This document shows, in pieces, positions 51,896 to 60,515 of a DNA stretch of 64,000 nt. The notes under the pieces were generated by a model. That model did no database searches, was not told the DNA's origin, and worked only from the letters and a program-made list of their open reading frames with translations. Origin of the DNA: Flectonema sp. DT1601 (Eukaryota; Euglenozoa; Diplonemea; Diplonemida; Diplonemidae); the NCBI GenBank assembly GCA_964019425.1, contig OZ025802.1:248001-312000 (forward strand), read 5' to 3'. The number at the start of each line of letters is the position of its first letter. Positions within the stretch are counted from its first letter, which is position 1. The position numbers and the translations under genes are program-made.

Positions 51896-52726
51896 TCAAA
51901 ATTGTAATTCGTAGTCTTCTCCAGGAGAGTCATCATCATCACTTGAGATGGGATTAGGTTGTTTAATAACAGAGTCAGTGAACTCTGCAGGTAATGGGTT
52001 CTCTGGTCTTATGAAGATTATATCAGTAACACACCTACCAGCATCAAGTCCTTTTTGTTCATATATTGTGACAGGTCTCCATGATGGTCGGGGTATGATC
52101 CCATCACTGTTGGCAGTAGAATGAGGTGTCCATAAAGCTGATTTCAATAAATTTATAGAAGGGGAGACATAGTCACTGACATCGGTAGCAATGTGTAATA
52201 ATCCATCTTTGAGTAGACTGTGAGATGCGAGAGTTACGAAATCTTTTCGGAGGATTCGAAGTTGTTGTTGTTGTGTATCACGTGCTCTAGACCAAGGATC
52301 AGGAAAGAACACATTCATAGTTGTGAACACAGGTTGCAGTTGGACGTTTAGTCTTAAGAATGTGACAGCATCCGCACAAATAATTCGAACATTTTGTAAT
52401 CCACTTTCTCTAATCGCAAGGAGTGCTTTTCCAACACCCGGAGCATGCCAATCAATACCAATGAAGTTAACATCAGGTTGAGCTCTTGCCATTGATATCA
52501 ACGTTGAGCCTGTTCCGAATCCAATATCGAGAACGCACGGAGCTCGTCTACCAAACTCCTTTTCAACTCTTTCAGTATTAAAAATTTCACCATATTTCAT
52601 TCGAATACCCCATACAGGGTATAACTCTTTTAATGCACGTCGTTGACTTTTTGTTGCATTTTTCTTATTTTGTTTTGTTTTATACCATCCAGGTCGTGAT
52701 TTCTTTGTATCCAAAAGAACGTCCAT
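51896..52726 (-). CDS. trmB: tRNA (guanine-N7)-methyltransferase, bacterial TrmB type
   Basis: A 276-residue protein, starting at the ATG at 52726. The longer frame to 52786 translates a pyrimidine tract that ends in the acceptor CTAAAACAG 17 nt before this ATG. The S-adenosylmethionine-binding motif VLDIGFGTGSTLISMA, FIGIDWHAPGVGKAL, then NVRIICADA, the signature FFPDPW followed by a basic segment, and DGLLHIATDVSDY are those of TrmB, which makes m7G46 in tRNA. The N-terminal basic stretch (KKSRPGWYKTKQNKKNATKSQR) is eukaryote-specific or a possible targeting peptide. The sequence is closer to bacterial and plastid-lineage TrmB than to METTL1, so a transfer or organellar origin is plausible. 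Confidence 0.88.
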   Translation of the reverse strand: MDVLLDTKKSRPGWYKTKQNKKNATKSQRRALKELYPVWGIRMKYGEIFNTERVEKEFGRRAPCVLDIGFGTGSTLISMARAQPDVNFIGIDWHAPGVGKALLAIRESGLQNVRIICADAVTFLRLNVQLQPVFTTMNVFFPDPWSRARDTQQQQLRILRKDFVTLASHSLLKDGLLHIATDVSDYVSPSINLLKSALWTPHSTANSDGIIPRPSWRPVTIYEQKGLDAGRCVTDIIFIRPENPLPAEFTDSVIKQPNPISSDDDDSPGEDYELQF

Positions 52727-53243
52727 AACTACGCCACACCAGTCTGTTTTAGAAAAAAAAAAGAAGAAGGAAAAAAAAAACCACAAAAAAAAATTATATA
52801 ACCAACAAAAGCATTTTCTAACGTAACTTTTCGTTGTTTAATTTGCTACTCATTTTGCAATATTTTTTTTTCCACTGCAAATAAGAAAACGCTAAAATAT
52901 GCATCTGTAAAGGTCAATAAGTGAATGTTATTCAGACAGGGAATGCTTGGAGTCATTGGCGTGGGGGGAAAAAGAAGTTTACCATGTGTGTTCTGGGGAG
53001 GTTGAGATTACGCGTAAAAAAATTTTTTTCCATTTTTTCGTTATCACTGTTTGTCTGCAGAAGCAGACAAATAATATAAAAAAATAATAAAAAAATAACT
53101 CAGCAACGCAAAATAAGCATGGCATTAGCTATAAAATAGCAGCAGTTTATCACAAAATGATTATTGTTGCCAGGGCTCGTCCTACCCACTCACCCTACTC
53201 TACATTTATGTTCTCATCATCAACAGGAAAAGAAGAAAAAAAA

Positions 53244-53853
53244 AAGTCAGGTAGTTAGTCTTTTGAGATTATTTAAAAAAGAAATGAATTTGAGAAAATA
53301 AATTATTCTGCTGTTCCATAAAACACTTGTGGAATACGTAGATTCAAAACATGAGGATTTTTATTCCAAGTTTCATGAGTTCAATAAGCAACTATGATCC
53401 GAAGCAGGTAACAACTTTAATGAAATTATTTATTTATTTATTTACGAAGCCTAGGAAGCCAAAAGCCAGGAAAATCTCAACAGGGGTAACAGTTATATCG
53501 CTACCAGCAACCGTGAGACTCTCACAGACGATAAGAGACGTAGAATAACCTGGAACAAATGACTACCTAAACCCACCGTCCACGCGAGCAGACAGTGTTA
53601 GAGAAATAAAAAAGAATTAAAAAAAAAAGGGAGGGAAACTTTGACAATGTAAAAGCAGTTAACAACTTTTTGGTATAAAAACAAAATTAATATCAAAAAG
53701 TATTCTGACTGTTGTGTTAATCAAAAAGAAAAGGTACGTTCAGAAGGAAAAAAAAAAAAAAGATTGGTAACTTTAAAAAATGTACTTATATATTTCTTTG
53801 AACGCAGACTGAATCCTGTCGCACGGGAGAAACAGCTTTCAATCCGAATAAAA
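53244..53853. repeat. Repeat family R3 and adjoining repeat, copy B
   Basis: 53244-53330 matches 23380-23470, and 53635-53730 matches the middle of R3 copy A (AAACTTTGACAATGTAAAA, ACAAAATTAATATCAA). 53795-53853 matches the right part of copy C, including CTTTGAACGCAGACTGAATC, the CCTGTCGCACGGGAG core and the CTTTCAATCCGAATA end. Segment order differs from copy A, so this copy is rearranged or nested. Confidence 0.55.
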
Positions 53854-54097
53854 TGAAGTAAAAGAGTATAACTTTCCTTACAACACTACTGACATATATC
53901 AAGCGTGGACAACACTGAAAAGGCAGATGAACCATCTTCTCTTAAATCAGGTCACAATCGTTAATAAATAAGTATCGTGGGCTATCTTTCTGTAGATGGT
54001 GACAAATATAAAAAATAAATTAAGAAATCAAGAAGTGTAAATGTAATCGACGGTCTCAAACTCCCCCATAAAAAAAGCTTAGCAGTAATCGTAGAAC

Positions 54098-54126
54098 AAA
54101 ACTCACACATTACATGTGTGAGTTTT
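54098..54126. other. Perfect hairpin followed by T tract
   Basis: Plus-strand AAACTCACACAT, loop TAC, ATGTGTGAGTTT and more T. The stem has at least 12 bp without mismatch. It lies 390 nt beyond the stop of the K+ channel gene. It could be a short RNA, a processing signal or a palindromic remnant. Confidence 0.55.
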
Positions 54127-54516
54127 TTTTTATTTATGTTTTGTGTGAACCACACCAGCAACTGGAAAGTTGCAACGAAGAGTTAGCATTTCGAGAACGG
54201 GAACGGCAGAGGAAGAAATAAAATAAACCCCACTTAGAAAAAAATAAAAAGGGAAAAGAGGGAAACAACTGCTAACAACGAAGTGTTCTGGTCACTTCTC
54301 TTATATCTGTTCAGTGTAAGAATAACTGAATTGAGAGTGGGCAAACAGCCCCACTTATTCAAAAAAAGGCTAAGGCTTATCAAAAAAAAACACAAAACTG
54401 TAATTGTTTACAGAACATATTTAAAAAAAAAAACAAAAAAAAAAAAAAAATTAGATAATAAGTCAGAATCAATACAACAATAAAAAAAAAAAAATTAAAA
54501 AAAAAAATGATTTCCT

Positions 54517-56475
54517 TTACGAGGGTTCGTTATCAGGTAATTGGGGAAGATCTGGTGGATCACAATAAAGAGGTAGCGTCACAGTATAAGTAGGCTCATG
54601 ATTAATTGAAGCAGTCGAAACACGTGAAGCAACCTCAAACATCTCTCCCTCACCAGTCGCGAAATCTTCATTCAGATTACCAACGTAAGTATAATTCCTT
54701 TTTAAACCCCTTGGACTAACTCTATTAGAACAGTATGACTTTGAACGTTGAGAAGCATGTGTAAATACGAATGAAACTGATAACAAGTACTCTCGTAGTC
54801 GAGATCGAAATTCAAGAAATGCTCCTCTCGTCTTACAATCGATAGCAACCATGAATGAATCTCCAGGATGATGTAATACAGAAGTAATTAATGAAAACTG
54901 AGGAGGTAAATTCAACACTGAAATAGTAGCTTTTGAAACAGGTTTGGAACACGTTAGAAAAGTTGAGTTTTCAGGAAACAATCCCAAACCAGAAACGTGT
55001 TCAGCAATTGATTTTGAGAGGCTCTCACTATCAAGGAAGACTTCCGTACAGTAAATCGTTTGATCTGCTATCTCTCGTGTTACTTCTCTAACGGTGAGTA
55101 CAGGATCGTAGATTGCTCTGTAGGTAGATCCCAAGCACCCACCAAAGATTATATTTAGAGATCTGTTTTCTGTGGTCCGAAATACTCCCACGTGACTTCC
55201 CTCAGCTAAGGAGTGGTTAAGTCCTCCCAACTTGTCCCAAACTTTATCTAAATTTCTCATTAAGAGTGAACCGACTTCTCTTCGTTGAGGGATGTCACGT
55301 CCACATTGAAAACAAAAATCACCGACACTACTCTCATCTGATTCCAACAGTTTTTCTTCAACTCCCTTTGCGACGACACTGTAATTATAACTTATCAAAA
55401 TCACTGGAAATGCCAACACGAAAACTCCGACAATAATGCAAATTGAAGCAACGAATTTACCCCACGAAGAATACGGTACGTGATCACCATACCCAACTGT
55501 TGTTAAGGTACACATGCACCACCAAAACGTGTGAGGTATCGACTGGAATGGAGACACCATTCCATTTGTCTGAATCCAAGTTCTGCTTTCTGCCAAGTAA
55601 ACCATGTCTGATTGTTCTGCTATCCATCTGTGTGATGTTTGTTTTATTCTCCGAAGAGTAACCAGATTAGGAGAAAAAAAAAAAGAAAAAAAAAAAAAGA
55701 GAAAAAAAACATACAGCAGACTAGAGAATAATATAGTACTTATAAATAACAGAAATACAAGCAAGAATAAAGCATCGACGCTGTGGATCAGAACCAATAC
55801 TACCTGTTGTTGTTTTGTTAAGTAGATATTTGTACATAAATTAAAACACTCGTCAATAATTGTATATAAAAAAACACAAACCATTTGCAAAGGCTTGCTA
55901 AACTGTCCTAATTTAAGCATCCTGAAGACTCTCGCCAAACGAACAACTCTCAAAAAAACTAATGAGATTCCCTGTTTTACACCAAAACCAGAAGACATAA
56001 CGCTATCTAAATAGAATGGAAGTACAGCACAAATATCAATCCAGTTGTACGCATCCTTAGCGAATGCTTTACCGCTAGCACATGATGCCATTCTGATCAG
56101 AAGTTCTAAAGTGAAGACTCCAATACAAATCGCTTCTATGACGTAAAATGTTGAATTGTTGCCTTGGTATTGAGGTAGACTTTCTATTACAAATATAGCA
56201 ACCGATAGGAATATTAATGCATAGACGACAGCTGAGATTACGACAGCTGCTCTTGCGTAATGTTGATTTGGTTGTGGAGCCATAGGATCAAATAAACAAT
56301 TCAATTTTTGAAGATACGAGTAGTCTCGTGTCGCCTCAACATCAACCTTCGGTGCTAACGTCTTTATTCGGATCTCATAATCCTCAACAGTGACAGATCC
56401 TTGCAATGACTGCGAAGATTGCGGCTGATTTTGTTTAGGACTAGTTACCTCTCGGCCCTTTATTCCGCTCTCCAT
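54517..56475 (-). CDS. Voltage-gated K+ channel, two in-frame introns
   Basis: Exons 56475-55882, 55803-55715 and 55627-54517 give 597 residues. S1 (about 78-98), S2 (112-130), S3 (143-158) and the voltage sensor S4 (172-190, FLRVVRLARVFRMLKLG) are clear. After splicing S5 reads VDALFLLVFLLFISTILFSSL, followed by the pore FWWCMCTLTTVGYGD with the K+ filter at 271-276, and S6. There is no N-terminal T1 domain. The C-terminal 250 residues are cytosolic and unrecognised. Without splicing the frame stays open but places 26 and 29 foreign residues before S5 and between S5 and the pore, which breaks the Kv alignment. Function: voltage-dependent K+ permeation at the plasma or organellar membrane. 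An acceptor-like TAGTACCAG precedes the ATG by 13 nt. Confidence 0.92.
   Translation of the reverse strand: MESGIKGREVTSPKQNQPQSSQSLQGSVTVEDYEIRIKTLAPKVDVEATRDYSYLQKLNCLFDPMAPQPNQHYARAAVVISAVVYALIFLSVAIFVIESLPQYQGNNSTFYVIEAICIGVFTLELLIRMASCASGKAFAKDAYNWIDICAVLPFYLDSVMSSGFGVKQGISLVFLRVVRLARVFRMLKLGQFSKPLQMVCVFLYTIIDECFNLCTNIYLTKQQQVVLVLIHSVDALFLLVFLLFISTILFSSLLYVFFLFFFFSFFFSPNLVTLRRIKQTSHRWIAEQSDMVYLAESRTWIQTNGMVSPFQSIPHTFWWCMCTLTTVGYGDHVPYSSWGKFVASICIIVGVFVLAFPVILISYNYSVVAKGVEEKLLESDESSVGDFCFQCGRDIPQRREVGSLLMRNLDKVWDKLGGLNHSLAEGSHVGVFRTTENRSLNIIFGGCLGSTYRAIYDPVLTVREVTREIADQTIYCTEVFLDSESLSKSIAEHVSGLGLFPENSTFLTCSKPVSKATISVLNLPPQFSLITSVLHHPGDSFMVAIDCKTRGAFLEFRSRLREYLLSVSFVFTHASQRSKSYCSNRVSPRGLKRNYTYVGNLNEDFATGEGEMFEVASRVSTASINHEPTYTVTLPLYCDPPDLPQLPDNEPS
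55628..55714 (-). other. K+ channel intron 2 (87 nt, in frame, no stop)
   Basis: Donor GTATGTTTTTT with a long T-rich middle, a CTAAT branch-like motif and acceptor CATCACACAG, phase 2. Removal joins FSSLL to WIAEQSDMVYLAES ahead of the pore helix. An alternative acceptor (CAATCAG) nearer MVYLAES does not keep the phase. Confidence 0.8.
55804..55881 (-). other. K+ channel intron 1 (78 nt, in frame, no stop)
   Basis: Donor GTTTGTGTTTTTTTAT, acceptor AACAACAACAG, phase 0. Removal joins ...KPLQM directly to VVLVLIHSVDALFLL, restoring a contiguous S4-S5 linker and S5 as in Kv channels. Confidence 0.88.
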
Positions 56476-56832
56476 TGTGCCGCATCATCTGGTACTAACT
56501 ATTTAATGGTGAATATCGCTTGTTTAATGCTTCTGTAGGGGAAAAAAGAAAGGTACGAAACAACCTTATTGTTTTGTTTGTTTGTTTGTTTGTTTTTTTT
56601 TTAATACCCGATATCAATAATGTTTCTAACTAAACAGATAAGAAAAGATTTTTTAAAATAAAAAAAAAATTGTGGTCAGCCCGATGCGGAATTTTTATGT
56701 GTAAAAAAAAGTTTCTCAAACAAAAATTCAGCCGCCACGTAATAAATTATCATTAATAAGACTTCACTGAAAGATATGCGCAGACCAGACTTTTATTATT
56801 TAGAGTAAACGCCTTCTGTAGACCTGATTTTC
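56476..56832. other. Intergenic spacer
   Basis: AT-rich with a (TTTG)n stretch near 56575-56595. No gene. Confidence 0.55.
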
Positions 56833-57145
56833 TTAAACCTCGATATTTACTTTACCACTTGCTTTGCGTAACAAGAATCTACCGAGAAAGTCTATCGGGT
56901 CAGCTGGTCTGTTTGTTATTGTTTTCAGCATCTCTCACACGTAGAATAATTCATATAAAAAGGAGGAAAACATACTTCTCTCTCGCAAGTGCAACCATCC
57001 CTTCTTGCAATGCATTCGCAACGTTAAGATCCAAGTATGATCTTACAGGCAGGGCATGCACATTAATCTTCGACTGTACCGCCATGGCAGCTCTCTCAGC
57101 TGCCTTTGACTCAGTTAAGCTTTCAATTCTGTCACTGCTGCTCAT
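56833..57145 (-). CDS. DPY30: DPY30-domain protein, two exons
   Basis: Exons 57145-56976 and 56908-56833 give 81 residues. Spliced, the C-terminal half reads LPVRSYLDLNVANALQEGMVALARE-K-PADPIDFLGRFLLRK, which is the DPY30 dimerisation motif (LPVRxYLxxxVxPxLxxGLxxLxxxRPxxPxxFLAxYLLxN). The N-terminus is short and charged. DPY30 proteins dock on an amphipathic helix in MLL/COMPASS histone H3K4 methyltransferase complexes and, in flagellates, in radial spokes. Which applies here cannot be told. Unspliced, the frame stops soon after GTATGT, so the gene is easily missed. Confidence 0.9.
56909..56975 (-). other. DPY30 intron (67 nt)
   Basis: Donor GTATGTTTTCC, acceptor AACAAACAG, phase 2. It splits the codon for the Lys before PADPIDF. 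Confidence 0.9.
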
Positions 57146-57752
57146 GTTAGTTTGTTTTTCGGTAGGCGCAACCCCTTTGAGGAAACAATTTTTTTAAAAA
57201 ACTAAAAAAAACAAAAAGAAATTAGCTACAATGTCATTCTTGTATCAATATTTGAAACAGGCAAATAGAATCTGCCAACAGTTTTGTGTGCATTAAACCA
57301 AGTGTGAGCTCAAAAAGGGTTTTTTTTTTTTTTTTTTTTGCTTCAGATATTTTAGTTGCTGATGACAAGCCTCATTTAGGGAACAACAACAATTCACTGT
57401 GTTCCATATAAAAAAACAATTCACGCTTTAGGCTAGGATAGACAGACCGATCCTTCTATTCTTTTTTTTTTTTTTTTTTTTTTCTTTTTTTTTCATTTCC
57501 CTATTGTAATTCAATGAAATGAAGGCGTAACAAACATTCGGTCGAGAGAGAATCAATTTTTTTTTTTTTTTTGTTTAATTGTGTTATAGAAAGGAGAGAA
57601 CACCCCTTCTTTGAGTTCCCTTTTACTGTATTCAAAGGGAGAGAAAGGAGAACACTTTGCAAGACAATATTTAACAGCCAAGAATGACTGAAAAAGTTGC
57701 ATTGCTTTGTGCATAAAAAAAATATAAAATGAATAACAGCACCATTGGAGGA
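57146..57752. other. Intergenic spacer
   Basis: AT-rich spacer with T runs near 57320, 57463 and 57556. The minus-strand frame at 57553-57846 overlaps the end of the next gene in another frame and is not a gene. Nothing else is seen. Confidence 0.55.
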
Positions 57753-59597
57753 TCACGCAAATATTTTTGCAACAAATTCCGGATTTTGATGAAGTGATAA
57801 CGACCCTTTGTAACAAAGACCAGAAAGAATGAGTGCCAAAACCCAACTATCCCATTTTAATTCATCGTGAAGTTCAATGTATTTTTGAACAACATAAAAA
57901 CCTCCAAAAACGATACTCGTGTTCGCCAGACCCGGTAGATTACCGACATGAGAGGTAGCTAGCCCACAGATCAGTGGAATGATCATTCGAGGTTGCTTCC
58001 ACCAAAATTCAGAACGACTACAGCAACATATACTCGCATGAATCAACCCAGTACAGTAATGAGTTATTGATCCCATAACTAGCGCAGGGGATCTAAACGG
58101 AGAGAGGTATTGTTCTTTGATTCCTGACAAGTAGAGTCCAATGAACGTCGAACACGATAAAAGACTCATTAGGCTCACCGCTCCTAACAAATCGTTGACT
58201 TTTAAACCCGTCCATTTGCGGATTTTATCAAGCATTCCCGACGTTGTAAAACTTACGTAAAGAGAAGAAATGACGAAGTACCCAATAAGGGTACTGTCTC
58301 GATGGATAGCCAGGGGTGTTAGGGTTGCAGCAATCCATGCAGTGTAGTAGTGAATTCGACTATCACTCGAGATTTTATTTAACAAAGACATCCCACTTAG
58401 TAGAGTACTGTACCCCATCATAGGTACACACGCTAATGCGATTCCAGAAAGTGTTATCAATTTCCCAGCATCAGCATGACTCGCTTCTTGTTTCCAACCG
58501 TCAGCTGCTACACACAAGCATGCTGTCCATCCCGCAATTTCAAAGATTCCCCAGGCATGAAGCTCTTCAATAAGCGGTTTAATTACACGTGTCCAAGCGA
58601 CAGTAATCACTCTTTTTAGGAGTCTTCTTACAGGGGAGAGAAGGGCCCACATTGCAGGTCCAATTGATACGCAGATACCTGCGATTGAGACCAACCAAAA
58701 TATATTAATCAGTGAAAACATTCCGTATGTGCGAGAGATAATTCCTCTCGATGCCTCCATCTGTTCAATAGCTGCTGGTAGTTTTTCTAAGTCTGACATT
58801 GTTACGGTTCTCCCAGCGATTTCTGAGGCTTTTTGAAGCAGTTGTTCAATGTCTGTGGTGTCGATATGGTTTTCAATTAGGCCAACAATACGCCCGTAGT
58901 TGAACGCGGATAACATATCAGTCGGATGAAGTGGCAGCACATCTTTAACTGTTGTTGTAAGACTCATAAATATATCAGGTAGTCGTTCTATCAACAGTGT
59001 TGGATTCCACAACATGTACCAATTTGCTGCAGTAAAAAGAGCTGGAAAGCAAAGCCAACGAGCCCAGTGAATGATGCTGGATCCTCCTCTACGACCATAA
59101 GTTTCAATTTTATCGTCAAAACTGTTTGGTGATGGAGGATTCTCAACAGGTATTGTCTGTCCGAAGTTTTTCAATGATGTCAGTAGTTCAGATGGTTTTA
59201 CAGCAACCATGGCTACGGTATTCCTTTTTGCTCCGAGAATTTCAAACAAGAACTGAGGATCTCCCTTCTTCTTCAACGATTCCAGATTATCCAGCAGTGT
59301 ACTATGAGCCAGTTTATACCGCCCTATCACTGCTGTTGCTGTAAACTTTGTTATGTCATGTTTCATCTTTGGTTTCGTTCTCCACTTCCACTCTCTCAGT
59401 TTAAATGGGAGGATCATACCAGCGAAGCTCCTGGCTAAGACCGGGAAGGTTTTCCAAAAATTGGTTCCGTGGACATCAAAAAACAAAAGTCCCTTCAATT
59501 CCTCTTCACAAGTACCGCTTAATGTTAATAATATTCCGTGACCAGGAGAGCCATTCGTGACCAGGGAAACGGAAAATTCCGTTATCGTTGCTGCCAT
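57753..59597 (-). CDS. Unrecognised multi-pass membrane protein
   Basis: A 614-residue protein starting at the ATG at 59597 (MAATITEFSVSL). Residues 1-190 are soluble, with beta-rich sequence. About 8-10 hydrophobic segments follow between 200 and 605 (for example 205-225, 320-345, 395-415, 425-445, 480-500, 520-540). No family is recognised. The open frame continues upstream for 69 codons into the TIR element at 59627, but those codons are element sequence and contain the subterminal repeats, so they are unlikely to be native. The gene's own upstream sequence before the insertion is only 24 nt. A candidate acceptor is TAATAAG, 10 nt before the ATG. Confidence 0.7.
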   Translation of the reverse strand: MAATITEFSVSLVTNGSPGHGILLTLSGTCEEELKGLLFFDVHGTNFWKTFPVLARSFAGMILPFKLREWKWRTKPKMKHDITKFTATAVIGRYKLAHSTLLDNLESLKKKGDPQFLFEILGAKRNTVAMVAVKPSELLTSLKNFGQTIPVENPPSPNSFDDKIETYGRRGGSSIIHWARWLCFPALFTAANWYMLWNPTLLIERLPDIFMSLTTTVKDVLPLHPTDMLSAFNYGRIVGLIENHIDTTDIEQLLQKASEIAGRTVTMSDLEKLPAAIEQMEASRGIISRTYGMFSLINIFWLVSIAGICVSIGPAMWALLSPVRRLLKRVITVAWTRVIKPLIEELHAWGIFEIAGWTACLCVAADGWKQEASHADAGKLITLSGIALACVPMMGYSTLLSGMSLLNKISSDSRIHYYTAWIAATLTPLAIHRDSTLIGYFVISSLYVSFTTSGMLDKIRKWTGLKVNDLLGAVSLMSLLSCSTFIGLYLSGIKEQYLSPFRSPALVMGSITHYCTGLIHASICCCSRSEFWWKQPRMIIPLICGLATSHVGNLPGLANTSIVFGGFYVVQKYIELHDELKWDSWVLALILSGLCYKGSLSLHQNPEFVAKIFA

Positions 59598-59884
59598 GTT
59601 GGAGTCTCTTATTAACAACCTATTTACATAGATGGAAGTGCCCTCCAAATTTGGAGGGCGCCTGGTGAAAATCAGCCACAAAAAATTGTAGGGCCAAAAT
59701 AGGGCCATTGTAGGGCCAAAATAGGGCCAAAATAGGGCGCTGGAGGGCGCGTAGGGCGCTTTTTTAATTAAATTTAATATAATGCCGAGCTCATTTTGAC
59801 ACACCCCTGCCCTCAGCGAGGGTCGAATCGCATCTTATTTGACTTTTCCCCGGTTCGCCCGATCAAATGCGTCTCTGGGATATC

Positions 59885-59907
59885 AGTTTACTTGCCACCA
59901 GTAAACT
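59885..59907. other. Conserved hairpin inside TIR element copy 2
   Basis: AGTTTACT-TGCCACC-AGTAAACT with an 8-bp stem, the same as at 22616-22638 in the other copy. Confidence 0.6.
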
Positions 59908-60104
59908 TCTTTTTTTTCTCACAAGGTACCGTGAAGACCGGCCTATTAACAGGTTAGCAGGAACGCACTCTCCCTCCTCGAATCCCTCTATATTCGACTC
60001 GGTGCATTCTGCGGGCTAATCAGCTCCTTGTAGATCTGGGATGCATCGTCCACTGAAATGAGTTTCAGCTTCAGGGATTGCAGCAGGCTCCGGAAGCTCT
60101 CAAG

Positions 60105-60181
60105 GAGTGGCCCATCGTTTTTTGTTATTGTTGACCACCGAACCATGACCTGGAGGTCTCGGGTTCGAACCCCGTGACACC
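60105..60181 (+). other. tRNA-like block inside TIR element copy 2
   Basis: An A-box-like GTGGCCCATCG (60107-60117) is followed by GACCACCGAACCATGACC, then GGAGGTCTCG, a perfect B box (GGTTCGAACC, 60162-60171), CCCGTGACACCC and a T8 run (60183-60190) able to terminate Pol III. The T arm is well formed (CGGGGT/CCCCG type), but no matching 5' acceptor strand or clean anticodon stem is present. It is tRNA-derived, not a functional tRNA gene. Confidence 0.6.
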
Positions 60182-60515
60182 CTTTTTTTTCTTTTTCGAA
60201 AGACTGCCAAGCATGTCAAAAAAAATTTTTTTTTGGCTTCTGCGTCAAAATACTTGTGAGTCAGTGTAAGTCCCTGTCAATTTAGCTGTCTTATAGTAAT
60301 AAAAAAGGTAAAAAAAAGCGCCCTCCAAAATAATATTTATATTAAAAGCGCCCTACAAGCGCCCTACACGCCCTCCAAATTGTAGGGCACTTCCATCTAT
60401 GTATTTAAAAGAAAAACAATTAGCTAGGGTAAAAAAACAAAAAATGTACAGTCACCGATATTAGTTAAAGACAGTATAGTGGTCTCATTAGGAATATAAA
60501 ATAATTACTGTCAGA

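Larger units (their letters stand above)
52727..54516. other. 1.8-kb intergenic region with repeats
   Basis: Contains the trmB acceptor, repeats related to 23320-24029 (53244-53330 and 53631-53853) and a hairpin at 54098-54126. The plus-strand frame at 53351-53548 has no recognisable domain. No gene is called. Confidence 0.55.
59627..60401 (+). mobile_element. Non-autonomous TIR element with tRNA-like core, copy 2
   Basis: A 775-bp element with 14-bp inverted ends (CATAGATGGAAGTG and its complement) and a perfect 6-bp target duplication TATTTA (59621-59626 and 60402-60407). Subterminal arrays contain TAGGGCC and TAGGGCGC repeats on the left and GCGCCCT repeats on the right. The interior contains the conserved hairpin (59885-59907) and a full tRNA-like block (60105-60181). 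It has no transposase-sized frame. The perfect duplication and near-identity to copy 1 over most of its length point to recent activity. It lies 24 nt upstream of the start codon of the 57753-59597 gene. Confidence 0.88.

Noticed and set aside
59598-59804. 69-codon N-terminal extension of the membrane protein
   Set aside because: It is encoded by the end of the TIR element and its subterminal repeats. The ATG at 59597 is the likely native start.
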